Source: Tamaricihabitans halophyticus (GTDB lineage Bacteria; Actinomycetota; Actinomycetes; Mycobacteriales; Pseudonocardiaceae). Taken from it: DNA of 64,000 bases. Below, piece by piece: positions 26,211 to 35,823 of this stretch; positions within the stretch are counted from its first letter, which is position 1, and each line of letters begins with the position of its first letter. The position numbers and the translations under genes are program-made. The notes under the pieces were generated by a model, which searched no databases, had not been told where the DNA came from, and saw only the letters and a list, made by a program, of their open reading frames with translations. The DNA lies in the NCBI RefSeq assembly GCF_004340875.1, contig NZ_SLXQ01000010.1, forward strand, positions 124,001-188,000, given 5' to 3'.

Positions 26211-27578
26211 GTGAATGGCATCGAGCCGATCGATCTGGACGAGCTACGGGCCGTCGAGGCCGAGCTGAACACCCGCTGGCCGGAAACCAAGATCGCTCCG
26301 TCCACCGACCGGATCGCCGCGCTGCTCAGCATGCTCGGGGACCCGCACCACTCGCTGCACACCGTGCATATCGGCGGGACGAACGGGAAGACCTCGGTTG
26401 CCAGGATGGTCGACGCGTTGCTGACCCGCCTCGGTCTCCGGGTCGGCCGCTACGTCAGCCCCCACCTGCAGCTGGCGACCGAGCGCATCAGCATCGATGG
26501 CGCCCCGATCAGCGCCGATGGTTACGTCGAGGCTTTCCGCGACGTCGGGCCCTATGTGTCCATGGTGGACGGGCGAAGCGATGTTGCGATGACCAAATTC
26601 GAGGTGCTCACCGGGATGGCCTTTGCCGCCTTCGCGGACGCGCCGGTCGAGGCGGCCGTGCTCGAGGTCGGCATGGGGGGCACCTGGGACGCGACCAATG
26701 TGGCCGACGCGCAGGTCGCGGTGATCGGACCGATCGGACTGGACCACGTCGAACACCTCGGCAACGACCTCGCCGGGATCGCGAAGGAGAAGGCCGGCAT
26801 CATCAAGCCCGGCTCGGTCGCGCTGCTCGCCGAGCAGGAGCCGGAGGTCATGCGGGTGCTGCTGGAACGCTGCGTTGAGGTGGACGCGACCGTCGCCCGC
26901 CAGGGCCAGGAGTTCGGCGTACTGCAGCGCGAGGTGGCGGTGGGTGGTCAGCGCCTCAAACTGCAGGGGCTCGGTGGTGTCTACGACGAGATCTTCCTGC
27001 CCCTGCATGGTGCGCATCAGGCGGACAACGCGGTGCGCGCGCTGGCCGCGGCCGAAGCTTTCTTCGGCGCGGGCTCGGACAAACGGCTCAACCAGGAAGC
27101 CGTGGCGGAGGCGTTCGCCGAGGTGCGTACGCCCGGCCGGATGGAGCGGGTGCGCTCGGCACCGACGGTTTTCGTGGACGCCGCGCACAACCCGCACGGC
27201 GCCCGCGCCCTGGCCGCGACCATCACCGAAGAGTTCGCGTTCCGCCGGCTGAACGGGGTGCTCGCGGTACTCGAGGACAAGGACGTGTCGGGCATCCTTG
27301 CCGAGCTGGAACCGGTGCTCTCCGAAGTGGTGATCACCCGTAATTCCTCGCCGCGCTGTATGGACGTGGATGAGCTCGCTGGCTTGGCGACCCAGGTGTT
27401 CGGCGAGGAACGGGTGGTCGTGGAGCCCACTATGGACGACGCGGTGACCAGGGCCATCCAGCTCGCGGAAGAAATGCAGGATCCGGAGGAACCCCTTGCC
27501 GGCAGCGGTGTGCTGATCACCGGTTCGGTGGTTACCGCTGGCGAGGCGCGTGCGCTGTTCGGAAAGGAGCCGGCGTGA
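26211..27578 (+). CDS. folC: Folylpolyglutamate synthase / dihydrofolate synthase
   Basis: Protein of 455 aa of the Mur ligase superfamily that adds glutamate to (dihydro)folate. ATP loop HIGGTNGKTSVARM near residues 50-63, FolC signature VLEVGMGGTWDATNV, and C-terminal domain block VFVDAAHNPHGARAL. GTG start at 26211 with GGAAAGG upstream is preferred; an in-frame GTG at 26124 would add 29 residues that look unrelated to the family. Order valS - folC - DUF4233 is conserved in actinobacteria, here interrupted by the antisense SGNH gene. Confidence 0.94.
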   Translation: MNGIEPIDLDELRAVEAELNTRWPETKIAPSTDRIAALLSMLGDPHHSLHTVHIGGTNGKTSVARMVDALLTRLGLRVGRYVSPHLQLATERISIDGAPISADGYVEAFRDVGPYVSMVDGRSDVAMTKFEVLTGMAFAAFADAPVEAAVLEVGMGGTWDATNVADAQVAVIGPIGLDHVEHLGNDLAGIAKEKAGIIKPGSVALLAEQEPEVMRVLLERCVEVDATVARQGQEFGVLQREVAVGGQRLKLQGLGGVYDEIFLPLHGAHQADNAVRALAAAEAFFGAGSDKRLNQEAVAEAFAEVRTPGRMERVRSAPTVFVDAAHNPHGARALAATITEEFAFRRLNGVLAVLEDKDVSGILAELEPVLSEVVITRNSSPRCMDVDELAGLATQVFGEERVVVEPTMDDAVTRAIQLAEEMQDPEEPLAGSGVLITGSVVTAGEARALFGKEPA

Positions 27579-28012
27579 GTGAGTCAGCTACCGAGGAAGG
27601 CCGCAAGCAGGCTGAACCGGCGCCGCAGCGACCCCAGAAAGATCCGCTGCGGTCGTTCCGGGGCGTGATGGCTGGTGCCCTCCTGCTGGAAGCCATCGTC
27701 GTTGGCCTGGCACTGCCGCTGGTGGACACCCTCGGTGACGGAGTCGGCACCGCGCAGGGTGCGCTGGTGATCGGCGTCGTGGTGGCGCTGGTGCTCTGCT
27801 GCGCGTTCCTGCGGTTCGACTGGATCCGGATCGTGATCGGGCTGATCCAGCTGGTGTTGCTTGCCGGGTTCTTCTCGCTGGTCGCGATCGGCATCATCGG
27901 CCTGGTGTTCTGCTGCGTCTGGGCCGGCTTGTTCTGGATGCGGTGGGATGTGGCGCGGCGGATGGCTGCCGGTCAACTACCGAGCCAGCAGCCGACCCCG
28001 GAGCAGGCCTAG
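27575..28012 (+). CDS. DUF4233 membrane protein
   Basis: Protein of 145 aa with about four membrane helices after a charged 28-residue N-terminus. The block RSFRGVMAGALLLEAIVVGLALP and the order folC - this gene - (ndk) match DUF4233 proteins such as mycobacterial Rv2446c. Function unknown. The GTG start at 27575 overlaps the folC stop (GTGA), so translation is coupled. Its last four bases overlap the stop of the convergent small membrane protein. Confidence 0.88.
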   Translation: MSESATEEGRKQAEPAPQRPQKDPLRSFRGVMAGALLLEAIVVGLALPLVDTLGDGVGTAQGALVIGVVVALVLCCAFLRFDWIRIVIGLIQLVLLAGFFSLVAIGIIGLVFCCVWAGLFWMRWDVARRMAAGQLPSQQPTPEQA

Positions 28013-28335
28013 CTACCGAAGTCGGTCCGCATCGCTACGAGGAACAGCGTCACGTTGAACGCGGCGATCCCGAGGCACGCCGGCACCTGTATCCGTAGCG
28101 GCTTCTGACGCCGGAACAGGTAAATGGACAAGACGAAGCCGACGATCCCGGCGGCGATCATCGCGATCTTCGCGGGTAGCCAGACCACGTGGAAGATCCC
28201 GATCCAGAAGCAGCCCAAACTACTGAACACCGCTGCGGCGATCAGGTAGGCGCGCAGCAAGACTTCGAGAACCAGCAGCGTGACCTTCGCGGTTTTCCGC
28301 GACTTCGAGTCCGACGGCTGCGGTTCACGGGCCAT
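28009..28335 (-). CDS. Small membrane protein, 108 aa
   Basis: Hypothetical protein with three hydrophobic segments (about residues 16-38, 48-70 and 83-103) and a polar basic N-terminus MAREPQPSDSKSRKTAK. No family recognised. Its stop codon shares the tetranucleotide CTAG with the stop of the convergent DUF4233 gene, leaving no room for a terminator between them. The hydrophobic periodicity and codon use support a real gene. Confidence 0.72.
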   Translation of the reverse strand: MAREPQPSDSKSRKTAKVTLLVLEVLLRAYLIAAAVFSSLGCFWIGIFHVVWLPAKIAMIAAGIVGFVLSIYLFRRQKPLRIQVPACLGIAAFNVTLFLVAMRTDFGS

Positions 28336-28406
28336 TGCTGGACGGTAGCCCGACCCAACGGGAAACGGTGCCTAGTTGCGGCGATTCTGTTCGGTCCGAC
28401 ACCCGA

Positions 28407-30815
28407 CTAGTCCAATCGCAACACTCGCAAATCGGGCGAACTGCGGATATCGCGTTCGCAGAACCGGCCAGCCACCCATTTGCTAGCAGAGAATAACTCG
28501 GTCTGGTCCGCGAAATGCGGTGAGCTCGGATCACTGGATTGCGAGTAGGTCAGCAGGGTGGACACATCCGGGCAGCGGTCCCCGGTGAAGGCCACGGACT
28601 GGATGTAGCTTGACCCGTGCACCACCTCGGTGTTGCCGCGTTCGGGATCCCAGGTGGGCACCAGCATGTTCAGTACGCCGAGCTCTTCGGGCGCGCCATG
28701 GACCGGGATTCGCCGTTCTCCGCGCTCCACGAACTGATTCTCGCCAAGCGGGGCATCCAGGGCGATCCCCGCCGACCGCAGTTCCGCCGCGGCGTTCCCG
28801 AAGGCCGCCCGCACCTCGGGATGATCGGTACGCAGTGTGTTCGGTGTCCCGAGTGGATCGTTCGGATCGAACGGCACCCGCCACGGGCTCACCGAGAAGT
28901 CCTCGAGCGCGAGCACGAACCGTTCGAACAGCAGTGCGCCCCGCGCGTCCAGTCGATAGTCGTGTCCCCATCCGGCCAGGGCGGCGCACCCTTCCGCGAC
29001 GGGGACCGGGCCGGCGGCGGACGGCGCCTGTCCATCCGGGAAGGACGCGCACATCCGCGCCGTATCCGCCGCGGCCAGTTCGGCGACCGAACTGCGATTG
29101 GCGAACAGCATTCGCTGCATCGATTCGCGGTCGAACCCCTTGCCTGGTCGCCCATCGGTGCCCGCGAGCCGCTCGGTGACGGTACGCAACGCCTCCCTGG
29201 TGCGTGGCGAGCGTTCGGTGTATTTGTCGCCGACGACGCGTGGATAGTCAGTGATCGGTTCGGTCGCGTTCGTCAGCCAGGCGCTATCATTCGAGTTCAG
29301 GACATAATCGTCCCGCTGCTGGCTGGGTAACGCATCCGGGCCGAACAAGCCGGGTTCGATCGCATCCGGATCGCTACCCCAAGCGCATCCGGAACGCGAA
29401 CCGTCGAGCACCGAAAGGCCGGTGTCCGGGAAAAGCTGCTGGCCGAGCGGGGTTCCGCAGCGCTTCGCAAGCTCGTCGGTGACGTGCGGGACCACCTGGA
29501 TATCGCTGTACAGCGCAGTTCCTTCGTTGTCCGACGCGATGGTGTTAACCCATGGCACGCCCTGCGTTTCGCGCAATGCGTGGTGCAGATCCGCGGTGCT
29601 CTGCGCTCTGTTGAACTCGAACCAGGTGTTCAACCCGCGCATGTTCGTCATATTGGCGTCCCGGATGGCGTACGCGGACTCCGCGGTCCAGGGCAGCGGT
29701 ACCCCCGCGCCGGAGGTCACTACCGGACCGTATTCGGTGGAGTACAGGGTGCGGGACACCGGCCGCACCGAGCCGTCCGGCTGCTTCGCTTGCACCGTCA
29801 CGGTTCGACTGGTCATTCGTTTCGGCTTGCCGTCAACCAGGTAGCTGGTCGGGTCGTCCTGCGCGAGCTGGACCTCGTACAGGCCAAAGGTTCGCGGGGT
29901 AGCGACGGTATGCGTCCACGCGACACCGTTAGTATGTCCTATTTGGATTAACGGGAGGCCGAGCAAGCTGCCGCCGGCCACGTTCAGCTCGCCGGGAATG
30001 GTGAGCTGTGCCTGCCAGAACCTACGGCCGCCCTGCCACGGATAGTGCGGGTTGCCGAGCAGTACGCTCCGCTCCTTGCCCGTGGTGCCCGCCGAGCCGA
30101 TGGCGATTCCGTTACTTCCCATATCGGGAGTACGCAGCGCGGCGCCCAACCGTTGCGCGGTGGGCTGCTCGGCCGGGCTCGTGCCGGCCGATGGTGGCTG
30201 GGCGCGGGAGATGCCGTCGACCACCAGGCCCTGCCCGCTGATCGTGGCGATCGCGTAGAAGTGCCGGTACACATCGGTCACGGTGATCGGCCGAAGCCAC
30301 TCGGCGCCACGGCAGGTGGGGTCGGTGATCCCGTCCGGACCGCGTTCGGCGAGGTACCGGTTGTAGCCCCGCGTGTAGCCGTCGAGCAGTTGACGCACCT
30401 CCGTGCGTGGACCGAGCGGCGCTGGGCGTTGCGCGAGTCGTTCCACGATCCCGGAATCGTTGATCTGCTTGAAGTGCAGATCGCTGTCCAGGTTGGTGCT
30501 CGCCGAACCGAGCGCCGGATCCGCTGGCTGGTCCGCGCCGAGGAAGCGGGAGCGTTCCGCGCTGACGGTGAGGTAGCCGTTGGCGATCTCGCAGATGTTG
30601 TCGGTCGCGGCGGCGTAGCCGTACCCGTAGCCGAGATCGCGGTAGTTGTTCGCGCGAATATGCGGGACGCCGTATTCGGTGTAGCGGATCGTGCTGCGTG
30701 CCTCGCCGGCGTCTGCTGATTCGGCCGTTGCGGACGGTGCTACCAGCGGCAGCAGAGCGCAGGCGAATCCGATGATGAGCAGCCGAGTGGCGTGGCCGTA
30801 TCGACGATGGCGCAT
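28407..30815 (-). CDS. Secreted penicillin-acylase-family amidase (acyl-homoserine lactone / lipopeptide acylase type)
   Basis: N-terminal nucleophile hydrolase of 802 aa, made as a precursor that splits itself into alpha and beta chains. A signal peptide spans residues 1-31 (cleavage near SATA). The predicted beta-chain N-terminus and nucleophile is Ser234 in DMGSNGIAIG, preceded by a spacer peptide. Downstream blocks HTNGVAWTHTV and NTWFEFNRAQS are typical of the aculeacin-acylase / quorum-quenching acylase branch. It cleaves amide-linked acyl chains; the exact substrate is not readable. Start at ATG 30815 with GAGGAG upstream. Divergent from phoD. Confidence 0.9.
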   Translation of the reverse strand: MRHRRYGHATRLLIIGFACALLPLVAPSATAESADAGEARSTIRYTEYGVPHIRANNYRDLGYGYGYAAATDNICEIANGYLTVSAERSRFLGADQPADPALGSASTNLDSDLHFKQINDSGIVERLAQRPAPLGPRTEVRQLLDGYTRGYNRYLAERGPDGITDPTCRGAEWLRPITVTDVYRHFYAIATISGQGLVVDGISRAQPPSAGTSPAEQPTAQRLGAALRTPDMGSNGIAIGSAGTTGKERSVLLGNPHYPWQGGRRFWQAQLTIPGELNVAGGSLLGLPLIQIGHTNGVAWTHTVATPRTFGLYEVQLAQDDPTSYLVDGKPKRMTSRTVTVQAKQPDGSVRPVSRTLYSTEYGPVVTSGAGVPLPWTAESAYAIRDANMTNMRGLNTWFEFNRAQSTADLHHALRETQGVPWVNTIASDNEGTALYSDIQVVPHVTDELAKRCGTPLGQQLFPDTGLSVLDGSRSGCAWGSDPDAIEPGLFGPDALPSQQRDDYVLNSNDSAWLTNATEPITDYPRVVGDKYTERSPRTREALRTVTERLAGTDGRPGKGFDRESMQRMLFANRSSVAELAAADTARMCASFPDGQAPSAAGPVPVAEGCAALAGWGHDYRLDARGALLFERFVLALEDFSVSPWRVPFDPNDPLGTPNTLRTDHPEVRAAFGNAAAELRSAGIALDAPLGENQFVERGERRIPVHGAPEELGVLNMLVPTWDPERGNTEVVHGSSYIQSVAFTGDRCPDVSTLLTYSQSSDPSSPHFADQTELFSASKWVAGRFCERDIRSSPDLRVLRLD

Positions 30816-30900
30816 CGGGTCTCCTCGCCGTAGTCGCATCCTCGCGAACAACTGGCAATCTAGCGATCGCGCAGCGTGCTGGCCAAGTGGCGGTCACCCA

Positions 30901-30930
30901 TAACCGCAAGATCCCTAAAGATTGCGGTTA
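30901..30930 (-). repeat. Dispersed hairpin repeat type A, copy 4
   Basis: Perfect arms TAACCGCAA / TTGCGGTTA with loop TCTTTAGGGATC on the minus strand. Unlike the other copies it lies between divergent genes (acylase and phoD), where a simple terminator role is less likely. Confidence 0.82.
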
Positions 30931-31002
30931 CGGGGCGTGGGGTTACCTGCCGGACAGTCAGCGTTCGTCCCGCGTACGGCTTGCTCGGCTAGAACTTGCA
31001 CC

Positions 31003-32559
31003 ATGACCGAACAGAACGCGTTCCCCACGATCAGCCGCCGCACCGCTCTGCGGGCGGGTTTCGTCGGTGCTGGCGCGCTCGCCACCGGCCTGTTGACCGC
31101 CGGCACGTCGAACGCCGCTCCCGCGCTGGTGCGTAGCGACCGCCCGGTGCTCACCCACGGCGTCCAGTCCGGCGATGTCACGGCACGGTCCGCGATCGTC
31201 TGGACCCGCGCGGACCGGCCGAGTCGGATGTATGTGGAGATCTCGCCGGACGAGAGTTTCCGTGCCGCGCGCCGCGTACGCGGGCCGCTGCTGACTCCGG
31301 ACACCGGCGGCACCGGCCAGTTGCGCCTGCCCGGCCTGACTCCCGGAAAACCGCTGCATTACCGGGTGACCGCCGAAGAGATCACCTCCGGCGCGCGCAG
31401 TGAACCGGTGACCGGAGTACTCCGCACCGCGCCCGTGACGCCGACCGATATCCGGCTGCTGTGGGCCGGTGACGTCGCCGGCCAGGGCTGGGGGATCAAC
31501 CCGGACATCGGCGGTATGCCGATCTTTCGCGCGATGCTCGCCCGGGAACCCGATCTGTTCCTGCACAGCGGCGACACCGTGTACGCGGATCACCCACTTG
31601 CCGAACGGGTCACCCTGCCGGACGGGCGGGTCTGGCGCAATCTGCTGACCCCGGAGAAGGAGAAGGTCGCCGAAACCCTGGACGAGTATCGCGGGCAGTG
31701 GGCCTACAACCTGCTCGACGAACCGTTCCGGGAGTTCCTCGCCGCCGTACCCAGCTACGTACAGTGGGACGACCACGAGGTCGTGAACAATTGGTATCCA
31801 GGTGAGATACTGGATCTGCCGGAATACACCGAGAAAAACGTCGACGTGCTTGCCGCGCGGGCGCTGCGCGCCTTCCATGAATGGCAGCCGATCGACCGCA
31901 AGGCCACTGTGGACGGCAGGGTGTACCGCAGCTTTCGATACGGCCCGCAGGTCGAGGTCTTCGTCCTCGATATGCGCAGCCACCGGGACGCGAACACCGC
32001 GGATCCGCGCGGCGATGGTCGTATTCTTGGCGAGAAGCAGACGAACTGGCTGATCAACGCCCTCAACAAGAGCACCGCGACCTGGAAGATCGTGCAGTCG
32101 GACATGCCGATCGGGTTGATCATCCCGGACGACGAGGACATGGAAGGCGTGTCCAACGGTCTGCCAGGCGAGCCGGGCGGGCGCGAAGTGGAACTCGCCA
32201 AGGTGCTCAAGGAGATCGCGCGCCGGCAGGTGCGCAATGTGGTGTGGGTGACCGCCGATGTGCATTACACCGCCGCGCATCACTACGCGCCCGAGCGCGC
32301 GGCCTTCCGTGATTTCGCGCCGTTCTGGGAATTCGTCAGCGGCCCCCTGCACGCGGGTTCGTCGGGCACCAGGGAGCTGGACCCGACGTTCGGGCCACGT
32401 GTGGAGTTCCAGCATGCGCCCGACTACGACGCCTCACCGCTGGACAACTTCCGGCACTTCGGCGAACTGGAAGTCAGCGCCGGCAGTGGTGAGCTGACCG
32501 TCCACCTGCGGGATGCGGCCGGAGCGGCACTGTGGTCGAAGACCCTGCGGCCGGAGTAG
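31003..32559 (+). CDS. phoD: PhoD-type alkaline phosphatase, Tat-exported
   Basis: Secreted phosphodiesterase/phosphatase of 518 aa using Fe and Ca. The Tat signal is SRRTALRAGFVGAGALATG at residues 11-29. Metal-binding and catalytic blocks include WAGDVAGQGWGINPD, HSGDTVYADHP, WDDHEVVNNWYP and TADVHYTAAHHY. Start at ATG 31003; the upstream frame lacks family similarity. Phosphate regulation would be expected for the family, but I see no unambiguous Pho box in the 70 bp upstream. Confidence 0.92.
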   Translation: MTEQNAFPTISRRTALRAGFVGAGALATGLLTAGTSNAAPALVRSDRPVLTHGVQSGDVTARSAIVWTRADRPSRMYVEISPDESFRAARRVRGPLLTPDTGGTGQLRLPGLTPGKPLHYRVTAEEITSGARSEPVTGVLRTAPVTPTDIRLLWAGDVAGQGWGINPDIGGMPIFRAMLAREPDLFLHSGDTVYADHPLAERVTLPDGRVWRNLLTPEKEKVAETLDEYRGQWAYNLLDEPFREFLAAVPSYVQWDDHEVVNNWYPGEILDLPEYTEKNVDVLAARALRAFHEWQPIDRKATVDGRVYRSFRYGPQVEVFVLDMRSHRDANTADPRGDGRILGEKQTNWLINALNKSTATWKIVQSDMPIGLIIPDDEDMEGVSNGLPGEPGGREVELAKVLKEIARRQVRNVVWVTADVHYTAAHHYAPERAAFRDFAPFWEFVSGPLHAGSSGTRELDPTFGPRVEFQHAPDYDASPLDNFRHFGELEVSAGSGELTVHLRDAAGAALWSKTLRPE

Positions 32560-32620
32560 CGCGGCCAACGCCTTAAGCTGCGCGAACGAGTGTCAACATC
32601 GATAAAGGAGAAGCACCGTC

Positions 32621-33031
32621 GTGAGTGAGCGCACGCTGGTACTGGTCAAACCCGATGGCGTAAGCAGGGGCCTGGTCGGCGAGGTGATCTCGCGGATCGA
32701 GCGTAAGGGGCTGCGGCTGGTCGCGCTGGAACTGCGCAACGTCGCGCGTTCGGTCGCCGAAGAGCACTACGCGGAGCACAAGGACAAGCCGTTCTTCGGC
32801 GATCTTCTCGAGTTCATCACCTCGGGTCCGCTGGTCGCGGCAATCGTGGAGGGTCCGCGGGCGGTGGCCGCGTTCCGGCAGCTCGCCGGCGGCACCGATC
32901 CGGTAGAGAAGGCCACGCCGGGCACCCTGCGTGGCGACTATGCGCTGGAGACCCAGTTCAACCTGGTACACGGGTCGGACTCGGTGGAATCCGCGGAGCG
33001 CGAGCTCAAGCTCTGGTTCCCGGACAACTGA
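32621..33031 (+). CDS. ndk: Nucleoside diphosphate kinase
   Basis: Protein of 136 aa that transfers the gamma phosphate among nucleotides. The N-terminus [11 protein letters not shown] and the active-site block [15 protein letters not shown], whose His carries the phosphate, are diagnostic. GTG start preceded by AAAGGAG. In mycobacteria ndk sits between DUF4233 and rne; here acylase, phoD, ABC and radical SAM genes are inserted around it. A good terminator follows. Confidence 0.97.
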   Translation: MSERTLVLVKPDGVSRGLVGEVISRIERKGLRLVALELRNVARSVAEEHYAEHKDKPFFGDLLEFITSGPLVAAIVEGPRAVAAFRQLAGGTDPVEKATPGTLRGDYALETQFNLVHGSDSVESAERELKLWFPDN

Positions 33032-33046
33032 GCGGTTGCTGGCTAG

Positions 33047-33090
33047 GTCCCGGCAGGGTTACCCGTGCCGGGACTTATTCGGTTTTTTAT
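33047..33090 (+). terminator. Rho-independent terminator after ndk
   Basis: GTCCCGGCA (33047-33055) pairs with TGCCGGGAC (33066-33074), followed shortly by six T residues at 33083-33088. Confidence 0.85.
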
Positions 33091-33157
33091 CGTCGGTGCC
33101 GCCATCTACAGTGCAGTCGGTTGACTTCCAGTCCGGTCGAGGTTGCACGGTGGAGAC

Positions 33158-34099
33158 ATGACGACGGTGGGGGATGGCGTACTCGTCCAAGCCAACGGCT
33201 TGGTCAAACGCTTTGGCGAGTTCACCGCGGTCGGCGGGATCGACGTCGCGGTGCGCAAAGGTGAGGCGTTCGGTTTTCTCGGGCCGAACGGCGCGGGCAA
33301 ATCGTCCACGATGCGGATGGTGGCCTGTGTCTCCCCGCGCACCGAGGGTGAGCTCTCGGTACTCGGTATGGACCCGGACCGCGATGGCCCGCGGATCCGT
33401 GCCCGACTCGGTGTCGTCCCGCAGCTGGACAATCTGGATACCGAGCTGACGGTTCGGCAGAACCTGCAGGTCTACGGTCGCTACTTCGGTCTTTCCCGGG
33501 CAACGGTCCGGGCGAAGGCGACCGAGCTGATGGAGTTCGCGCAACTGTCCGAACGGGCCGATGACGAGGTCGAGCCGCTCTCCGGCGGGATGAAGCGGCG
33601 GCTGACCATCGCCCGCTCGCTGGTCAACGACCCCGAACTGCTGCTGTTGGACGAACCGACCACCGGCCTCGATCCACAGGCACGACACCTGCTCTGGGAC
33701 AAGCTCTACCGGCTCAAGCAGCAGGGCGTCACCCTGATCATCACTACGCATTTCATGGACGAGGCCGAGCAGTTGTGCGACCGGCTGGTGGTCATGGACC
33801 ACAGTCGAATCGTCGCGGAAGGCGCCCCGAGCGCGCTGATCAAGCAGTACTCCACACGGGAAGTACTCGAACTGCGCTTCAACCCTGGCGAGCAGCAGGA
33901 CGCGCTGGACAACGGCGTCGCCGACCTCGTCGAGCGGATCGAGGTGCTGCCGGACCGGTTGCTGCTCTACACCGAGAACGGCGAGTCGACGCTGGAAACC
34001 GCGCATGCGAAAGGCATCCGCCCGTTGTCCAGCCTGGTCCGGCGAAGCACCCTCGAAGACGTCTTCCTGCGGTTGACCGGCCGAAGCTTGGTGGACTGA
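33158..34099 (+). CDS. ABC transporter ATP-binding protein (NodI/DrrA type)
   Basis: ATPase of 313 aa. Walker A GPNGAGKSS near residues 46-54, Q-loop PQLDNLD, signature LSGGMKRR, Walker B LLLLDEPTTGLDP, and H-loop TTHFMDEAEQ. The C-terminal extension (about 225-313) matches the DrrA/NodI type that pairs with ABC-2 permeases. Start at ATG 33158; GGAG lies close upstream. It is followed after 2 bp by the first permease, forming a three-gene export operon. Confidence 0.92.
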   Translation: MTTVGDGVLVQANGLVKRFGEFTAVGGIDVAVRKGEAFGFLGPNGAGKSSTMRMVACVSPRTEGELSVLGMDPDRDGPRIRARLGVVPQLDNLDTELTVRQNLQVYGRYFGLSRATVRAKATELMEFAQLSERADDEVEPLSGGMKRRLTIARSLVNDPELLLLDEPTTGLDPQARHLLWDKLYRLKQQGVTLIITTHFMDEAEQLCDRLVVMDHSRIVAEGAPSALIKQYSTREVLELRFNPGEQQDALDNGVADLVERIEVLPDRLLLYTENGESTLETAHAKGIRPLSSLVRRSTLEDVFLRLTGRSLVD

Positions 34100-34101
34100 C
34101 C

Positions 34102-34923
34102 GTGCCACAGGTGAGCGCCCCGACGACCCAGGCGACCGGCAGAGTGGTGCGTAGTCCACACGCGGCCTGGCTGCGCGTGGAGGGTCACTGGCAGTGGTAC
34201 CGACGGCACTGGCATTCCACCCTGTTCAGCAGCATCGCGCAGCCGATCCTCTTCCTCGTCGCGATGGGCATGGGTTTCGGTTCGCAGGTGGAGCCAAGCG
34301 AAGCGACCAGGAACCTGCCGTACCTGGTCTATCTGGCGCCGGCGATGCTGGTGGTTGGCGCGCTGCAGAACGCGGTCGGGGAGTCCTCCTACCCGGTGCT
34401 TTCCGGGTTCAAATGGCAAAAGGACTACTGGGCGGTCACCGCCACGCCGATTACCCCCGGCCAGCTGCTCGCCGGTCAACAGATCTGGATCGCGCTCGTC
34501 ATCGGCTTCAACGGCTGCGCCTTCGTGCTGATCGCCACGCTGCTCGGCGCCGTGCAGAGCCCGGGCATCCTGCTCTCGCTGCTGGCAATGGTGCTGACCG
34601 GGATGGCGTGTAGCGCGCCGGTCGTGGCGCTGGCCGCCACGGTGACCAACGACGGCAACGCGTTCAACGGCATCTTCCGGTTCGTCGTGATGCCGATGAC
34701 GCTGTTCTCCGGGACCTTCTTCCCGGTTTCGCAGTTGCCCGAATGGGCCCAGCCGGTCGTCTGGCTGAGCCCGCTCTGGCACGGCACCGAGCTGTCCAGG
34801 GCCGCGGCCTTCGGCGGCGCCGAGTTCGGGCCCGTGTTCGGCCACGTCGCCTATCTGGTTGGCCTGTTCGCGCTGGGGATATGGCTAGCCCGGTGGCGGT
34901 TTCGGCGAAGGTTGGTGGTCTGA
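34102..34923 (+). CDS. ABC-2 type permease, first subunit
   Basis: Membrane protein of 273 aa with about six helices and the ABC-2 / NodJ-type pattern, for example LPYLVYLAPAMLVVGALQNAVGESSYP and the late block FSGTFFPVSQLPEWAQPVVWLSPLWHGTEL. GTG start at 34102, 2 bp after the ATPase gene (a GTG at 34111 is the alternative). The next permease starts 3 bp after its stop. Substrate is unknown; such systems export lipids, polyketides or oligosaccharides. Confidence 0.9.
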   Translation: MPQVSAPTTQATGRVVRSPHAAWLRVEGHWQWYRRHWHSTLFSSIAQPILFLVAMGMGFGSQVEPSEATRNLPYLVYLAPAMLVVGALQNAVGESSYPVLSGFKWQKDYWAVTATPITPGQLLAGQQIWIALVIGFNGCAFVLIATLLGAVQSPGILLSLLAMVLTGMACSAPVVALAATVTNDGNAFNGIFRFVVMPMTLFSGTFFPVSQLPEWAQPVVWLSPLWHGTELSRAAAFGGAEFGPVFGHVAYLVGLFALGIWLARWRFRRRLVV

Positions 34924-34926
34924 GCG

Positions 34927-35757
34927 ATGTCCACGACCCAGACCGATACCAGGGTGGTCAGTCCGCTGCTGCGGATCGCGCCGACCGGCATGTACGCACG
35001 CCGCGCCCGGATGCTGGTCGAGCGTTCGGTGCTGGTCAGCCGCAAGATGTGGCTGATCATCCTTTCCGGGTTCTTCGAGCCGCTGTTCTACCTGCTCGCC
35101 TTCCAGGTCGGCTTCGGCAAACTGGTGGAAACCGTGCAGGGCCCCGGCGGTCAGACAATGAGCTACGTGGCCTTCGTCGCGCCCGCGCTGCTCGCCTCGT
35201 CCGCGATGAATGGCGCGGTATACGACTCCACGTTCAACATCTTCTTCAAGATGAGATACCAGCGGCTCTACGAAGGGGTGCTGGCCACCCCGCTCGGCCC
35301 GCTCGATATCGCGATGGGGGAGATCAGCTGGGCCCTGGTGCGCGGTGTGCTCTATGCCGTTGCCTTCTTTGCCGTGGTGTCCGGGATGGGCTTGGTGACC
35401 TCGCCGTGGGCGCTGCTGATGGTGCCGGTGGCGATTCTGATCGCGTTCGCCTTCGCCGCGATCGGGATGGCCGCGACCACGTGGATCCGGTCCACCACGG
35501 ACTTCGGCTTGATCCAGTTGGTGCTGATCCCGATGTTCCTGTTCTCCACCACGTTCTTCCCGTTGAGCGTGTTCCCCGGCGCGGTGCAGGTCATCATTCA
35601 GATCTTCCCGCTGTATCACGGGGTCGAGCTGATGCGTGGATTGGCGACCGGGGTGCTCGATCCGAGCATGCTCGGACACCTTGCCTATCTCGTGGTGCTC
35701 GCCGTCGTCGGCATGCTGGTCGCCGCCCGCAGGTTGCGTGTCCTGCTGCTGCGCTGA
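34927..35757 (+). CDS. ABC-2 type permease, second subunit
   Basis: Membrane protein of 276 aa, homologous to the previous gene. It shares the ABC-2 blocks MSYVAFVAPALLASSAMNGA and FSTTFFPLSVFPGAVQVIIQ then PLYHGVELMRG. The two permeases probably form a heterodimer with the ATPase dimer. Duplication of the permease with a single ATPase is common in actinobacteria. Confidence 0.9.
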   Translation: MSTTQTDTRVVSPLLRIAPTGMYARRARMLVERSVLVSRKMWLIILSGFFEPLFYLLAFQVGFGKLVETVQGPGGQTMSYVAFVAPALLASSAMNGAVYDSTFNIFFKMRYQRLYEGVLATPLGPLDIAMGEISWALVRGVLYAVAFFAVVSGMGLVTSPWALLMVPVAILIAFAFAAIGMAATTWIRSTTDFGLIQLVLIPMFLFSTTFFPLSVFPGAVQVIIQIFPLYHGVELMRGLATGVLDPSMLGHLAYLVVLAVVGMLVAARRLRVLLLR

Positions 35758-35791
35758 GTTATCCGGGCTACTGGACCCACCGCCACCGCCG

Positions 35792-35810
35792 GAGCCCGCT
35801 GGGCTCGTTT
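35792..35810 (+). terminator. Weak hairpin between the ABC operon and the radical SAM gene
   Basis: GAGCCC-GCT-GGGCTC followed by GTTT. Short stem; may be a weak terminator or leader hairpin 14 bp before the next start codon. Confidence 0.35.
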
Positions 35811-35823
35811 ACCCTGGACAACC

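Noticed and set aside
30958-32415. A 485-codon minus-strand frame
   Set aside because: Antisense shadow of phoD; composition is His/Arg/Pro-rich and no domain is visible.
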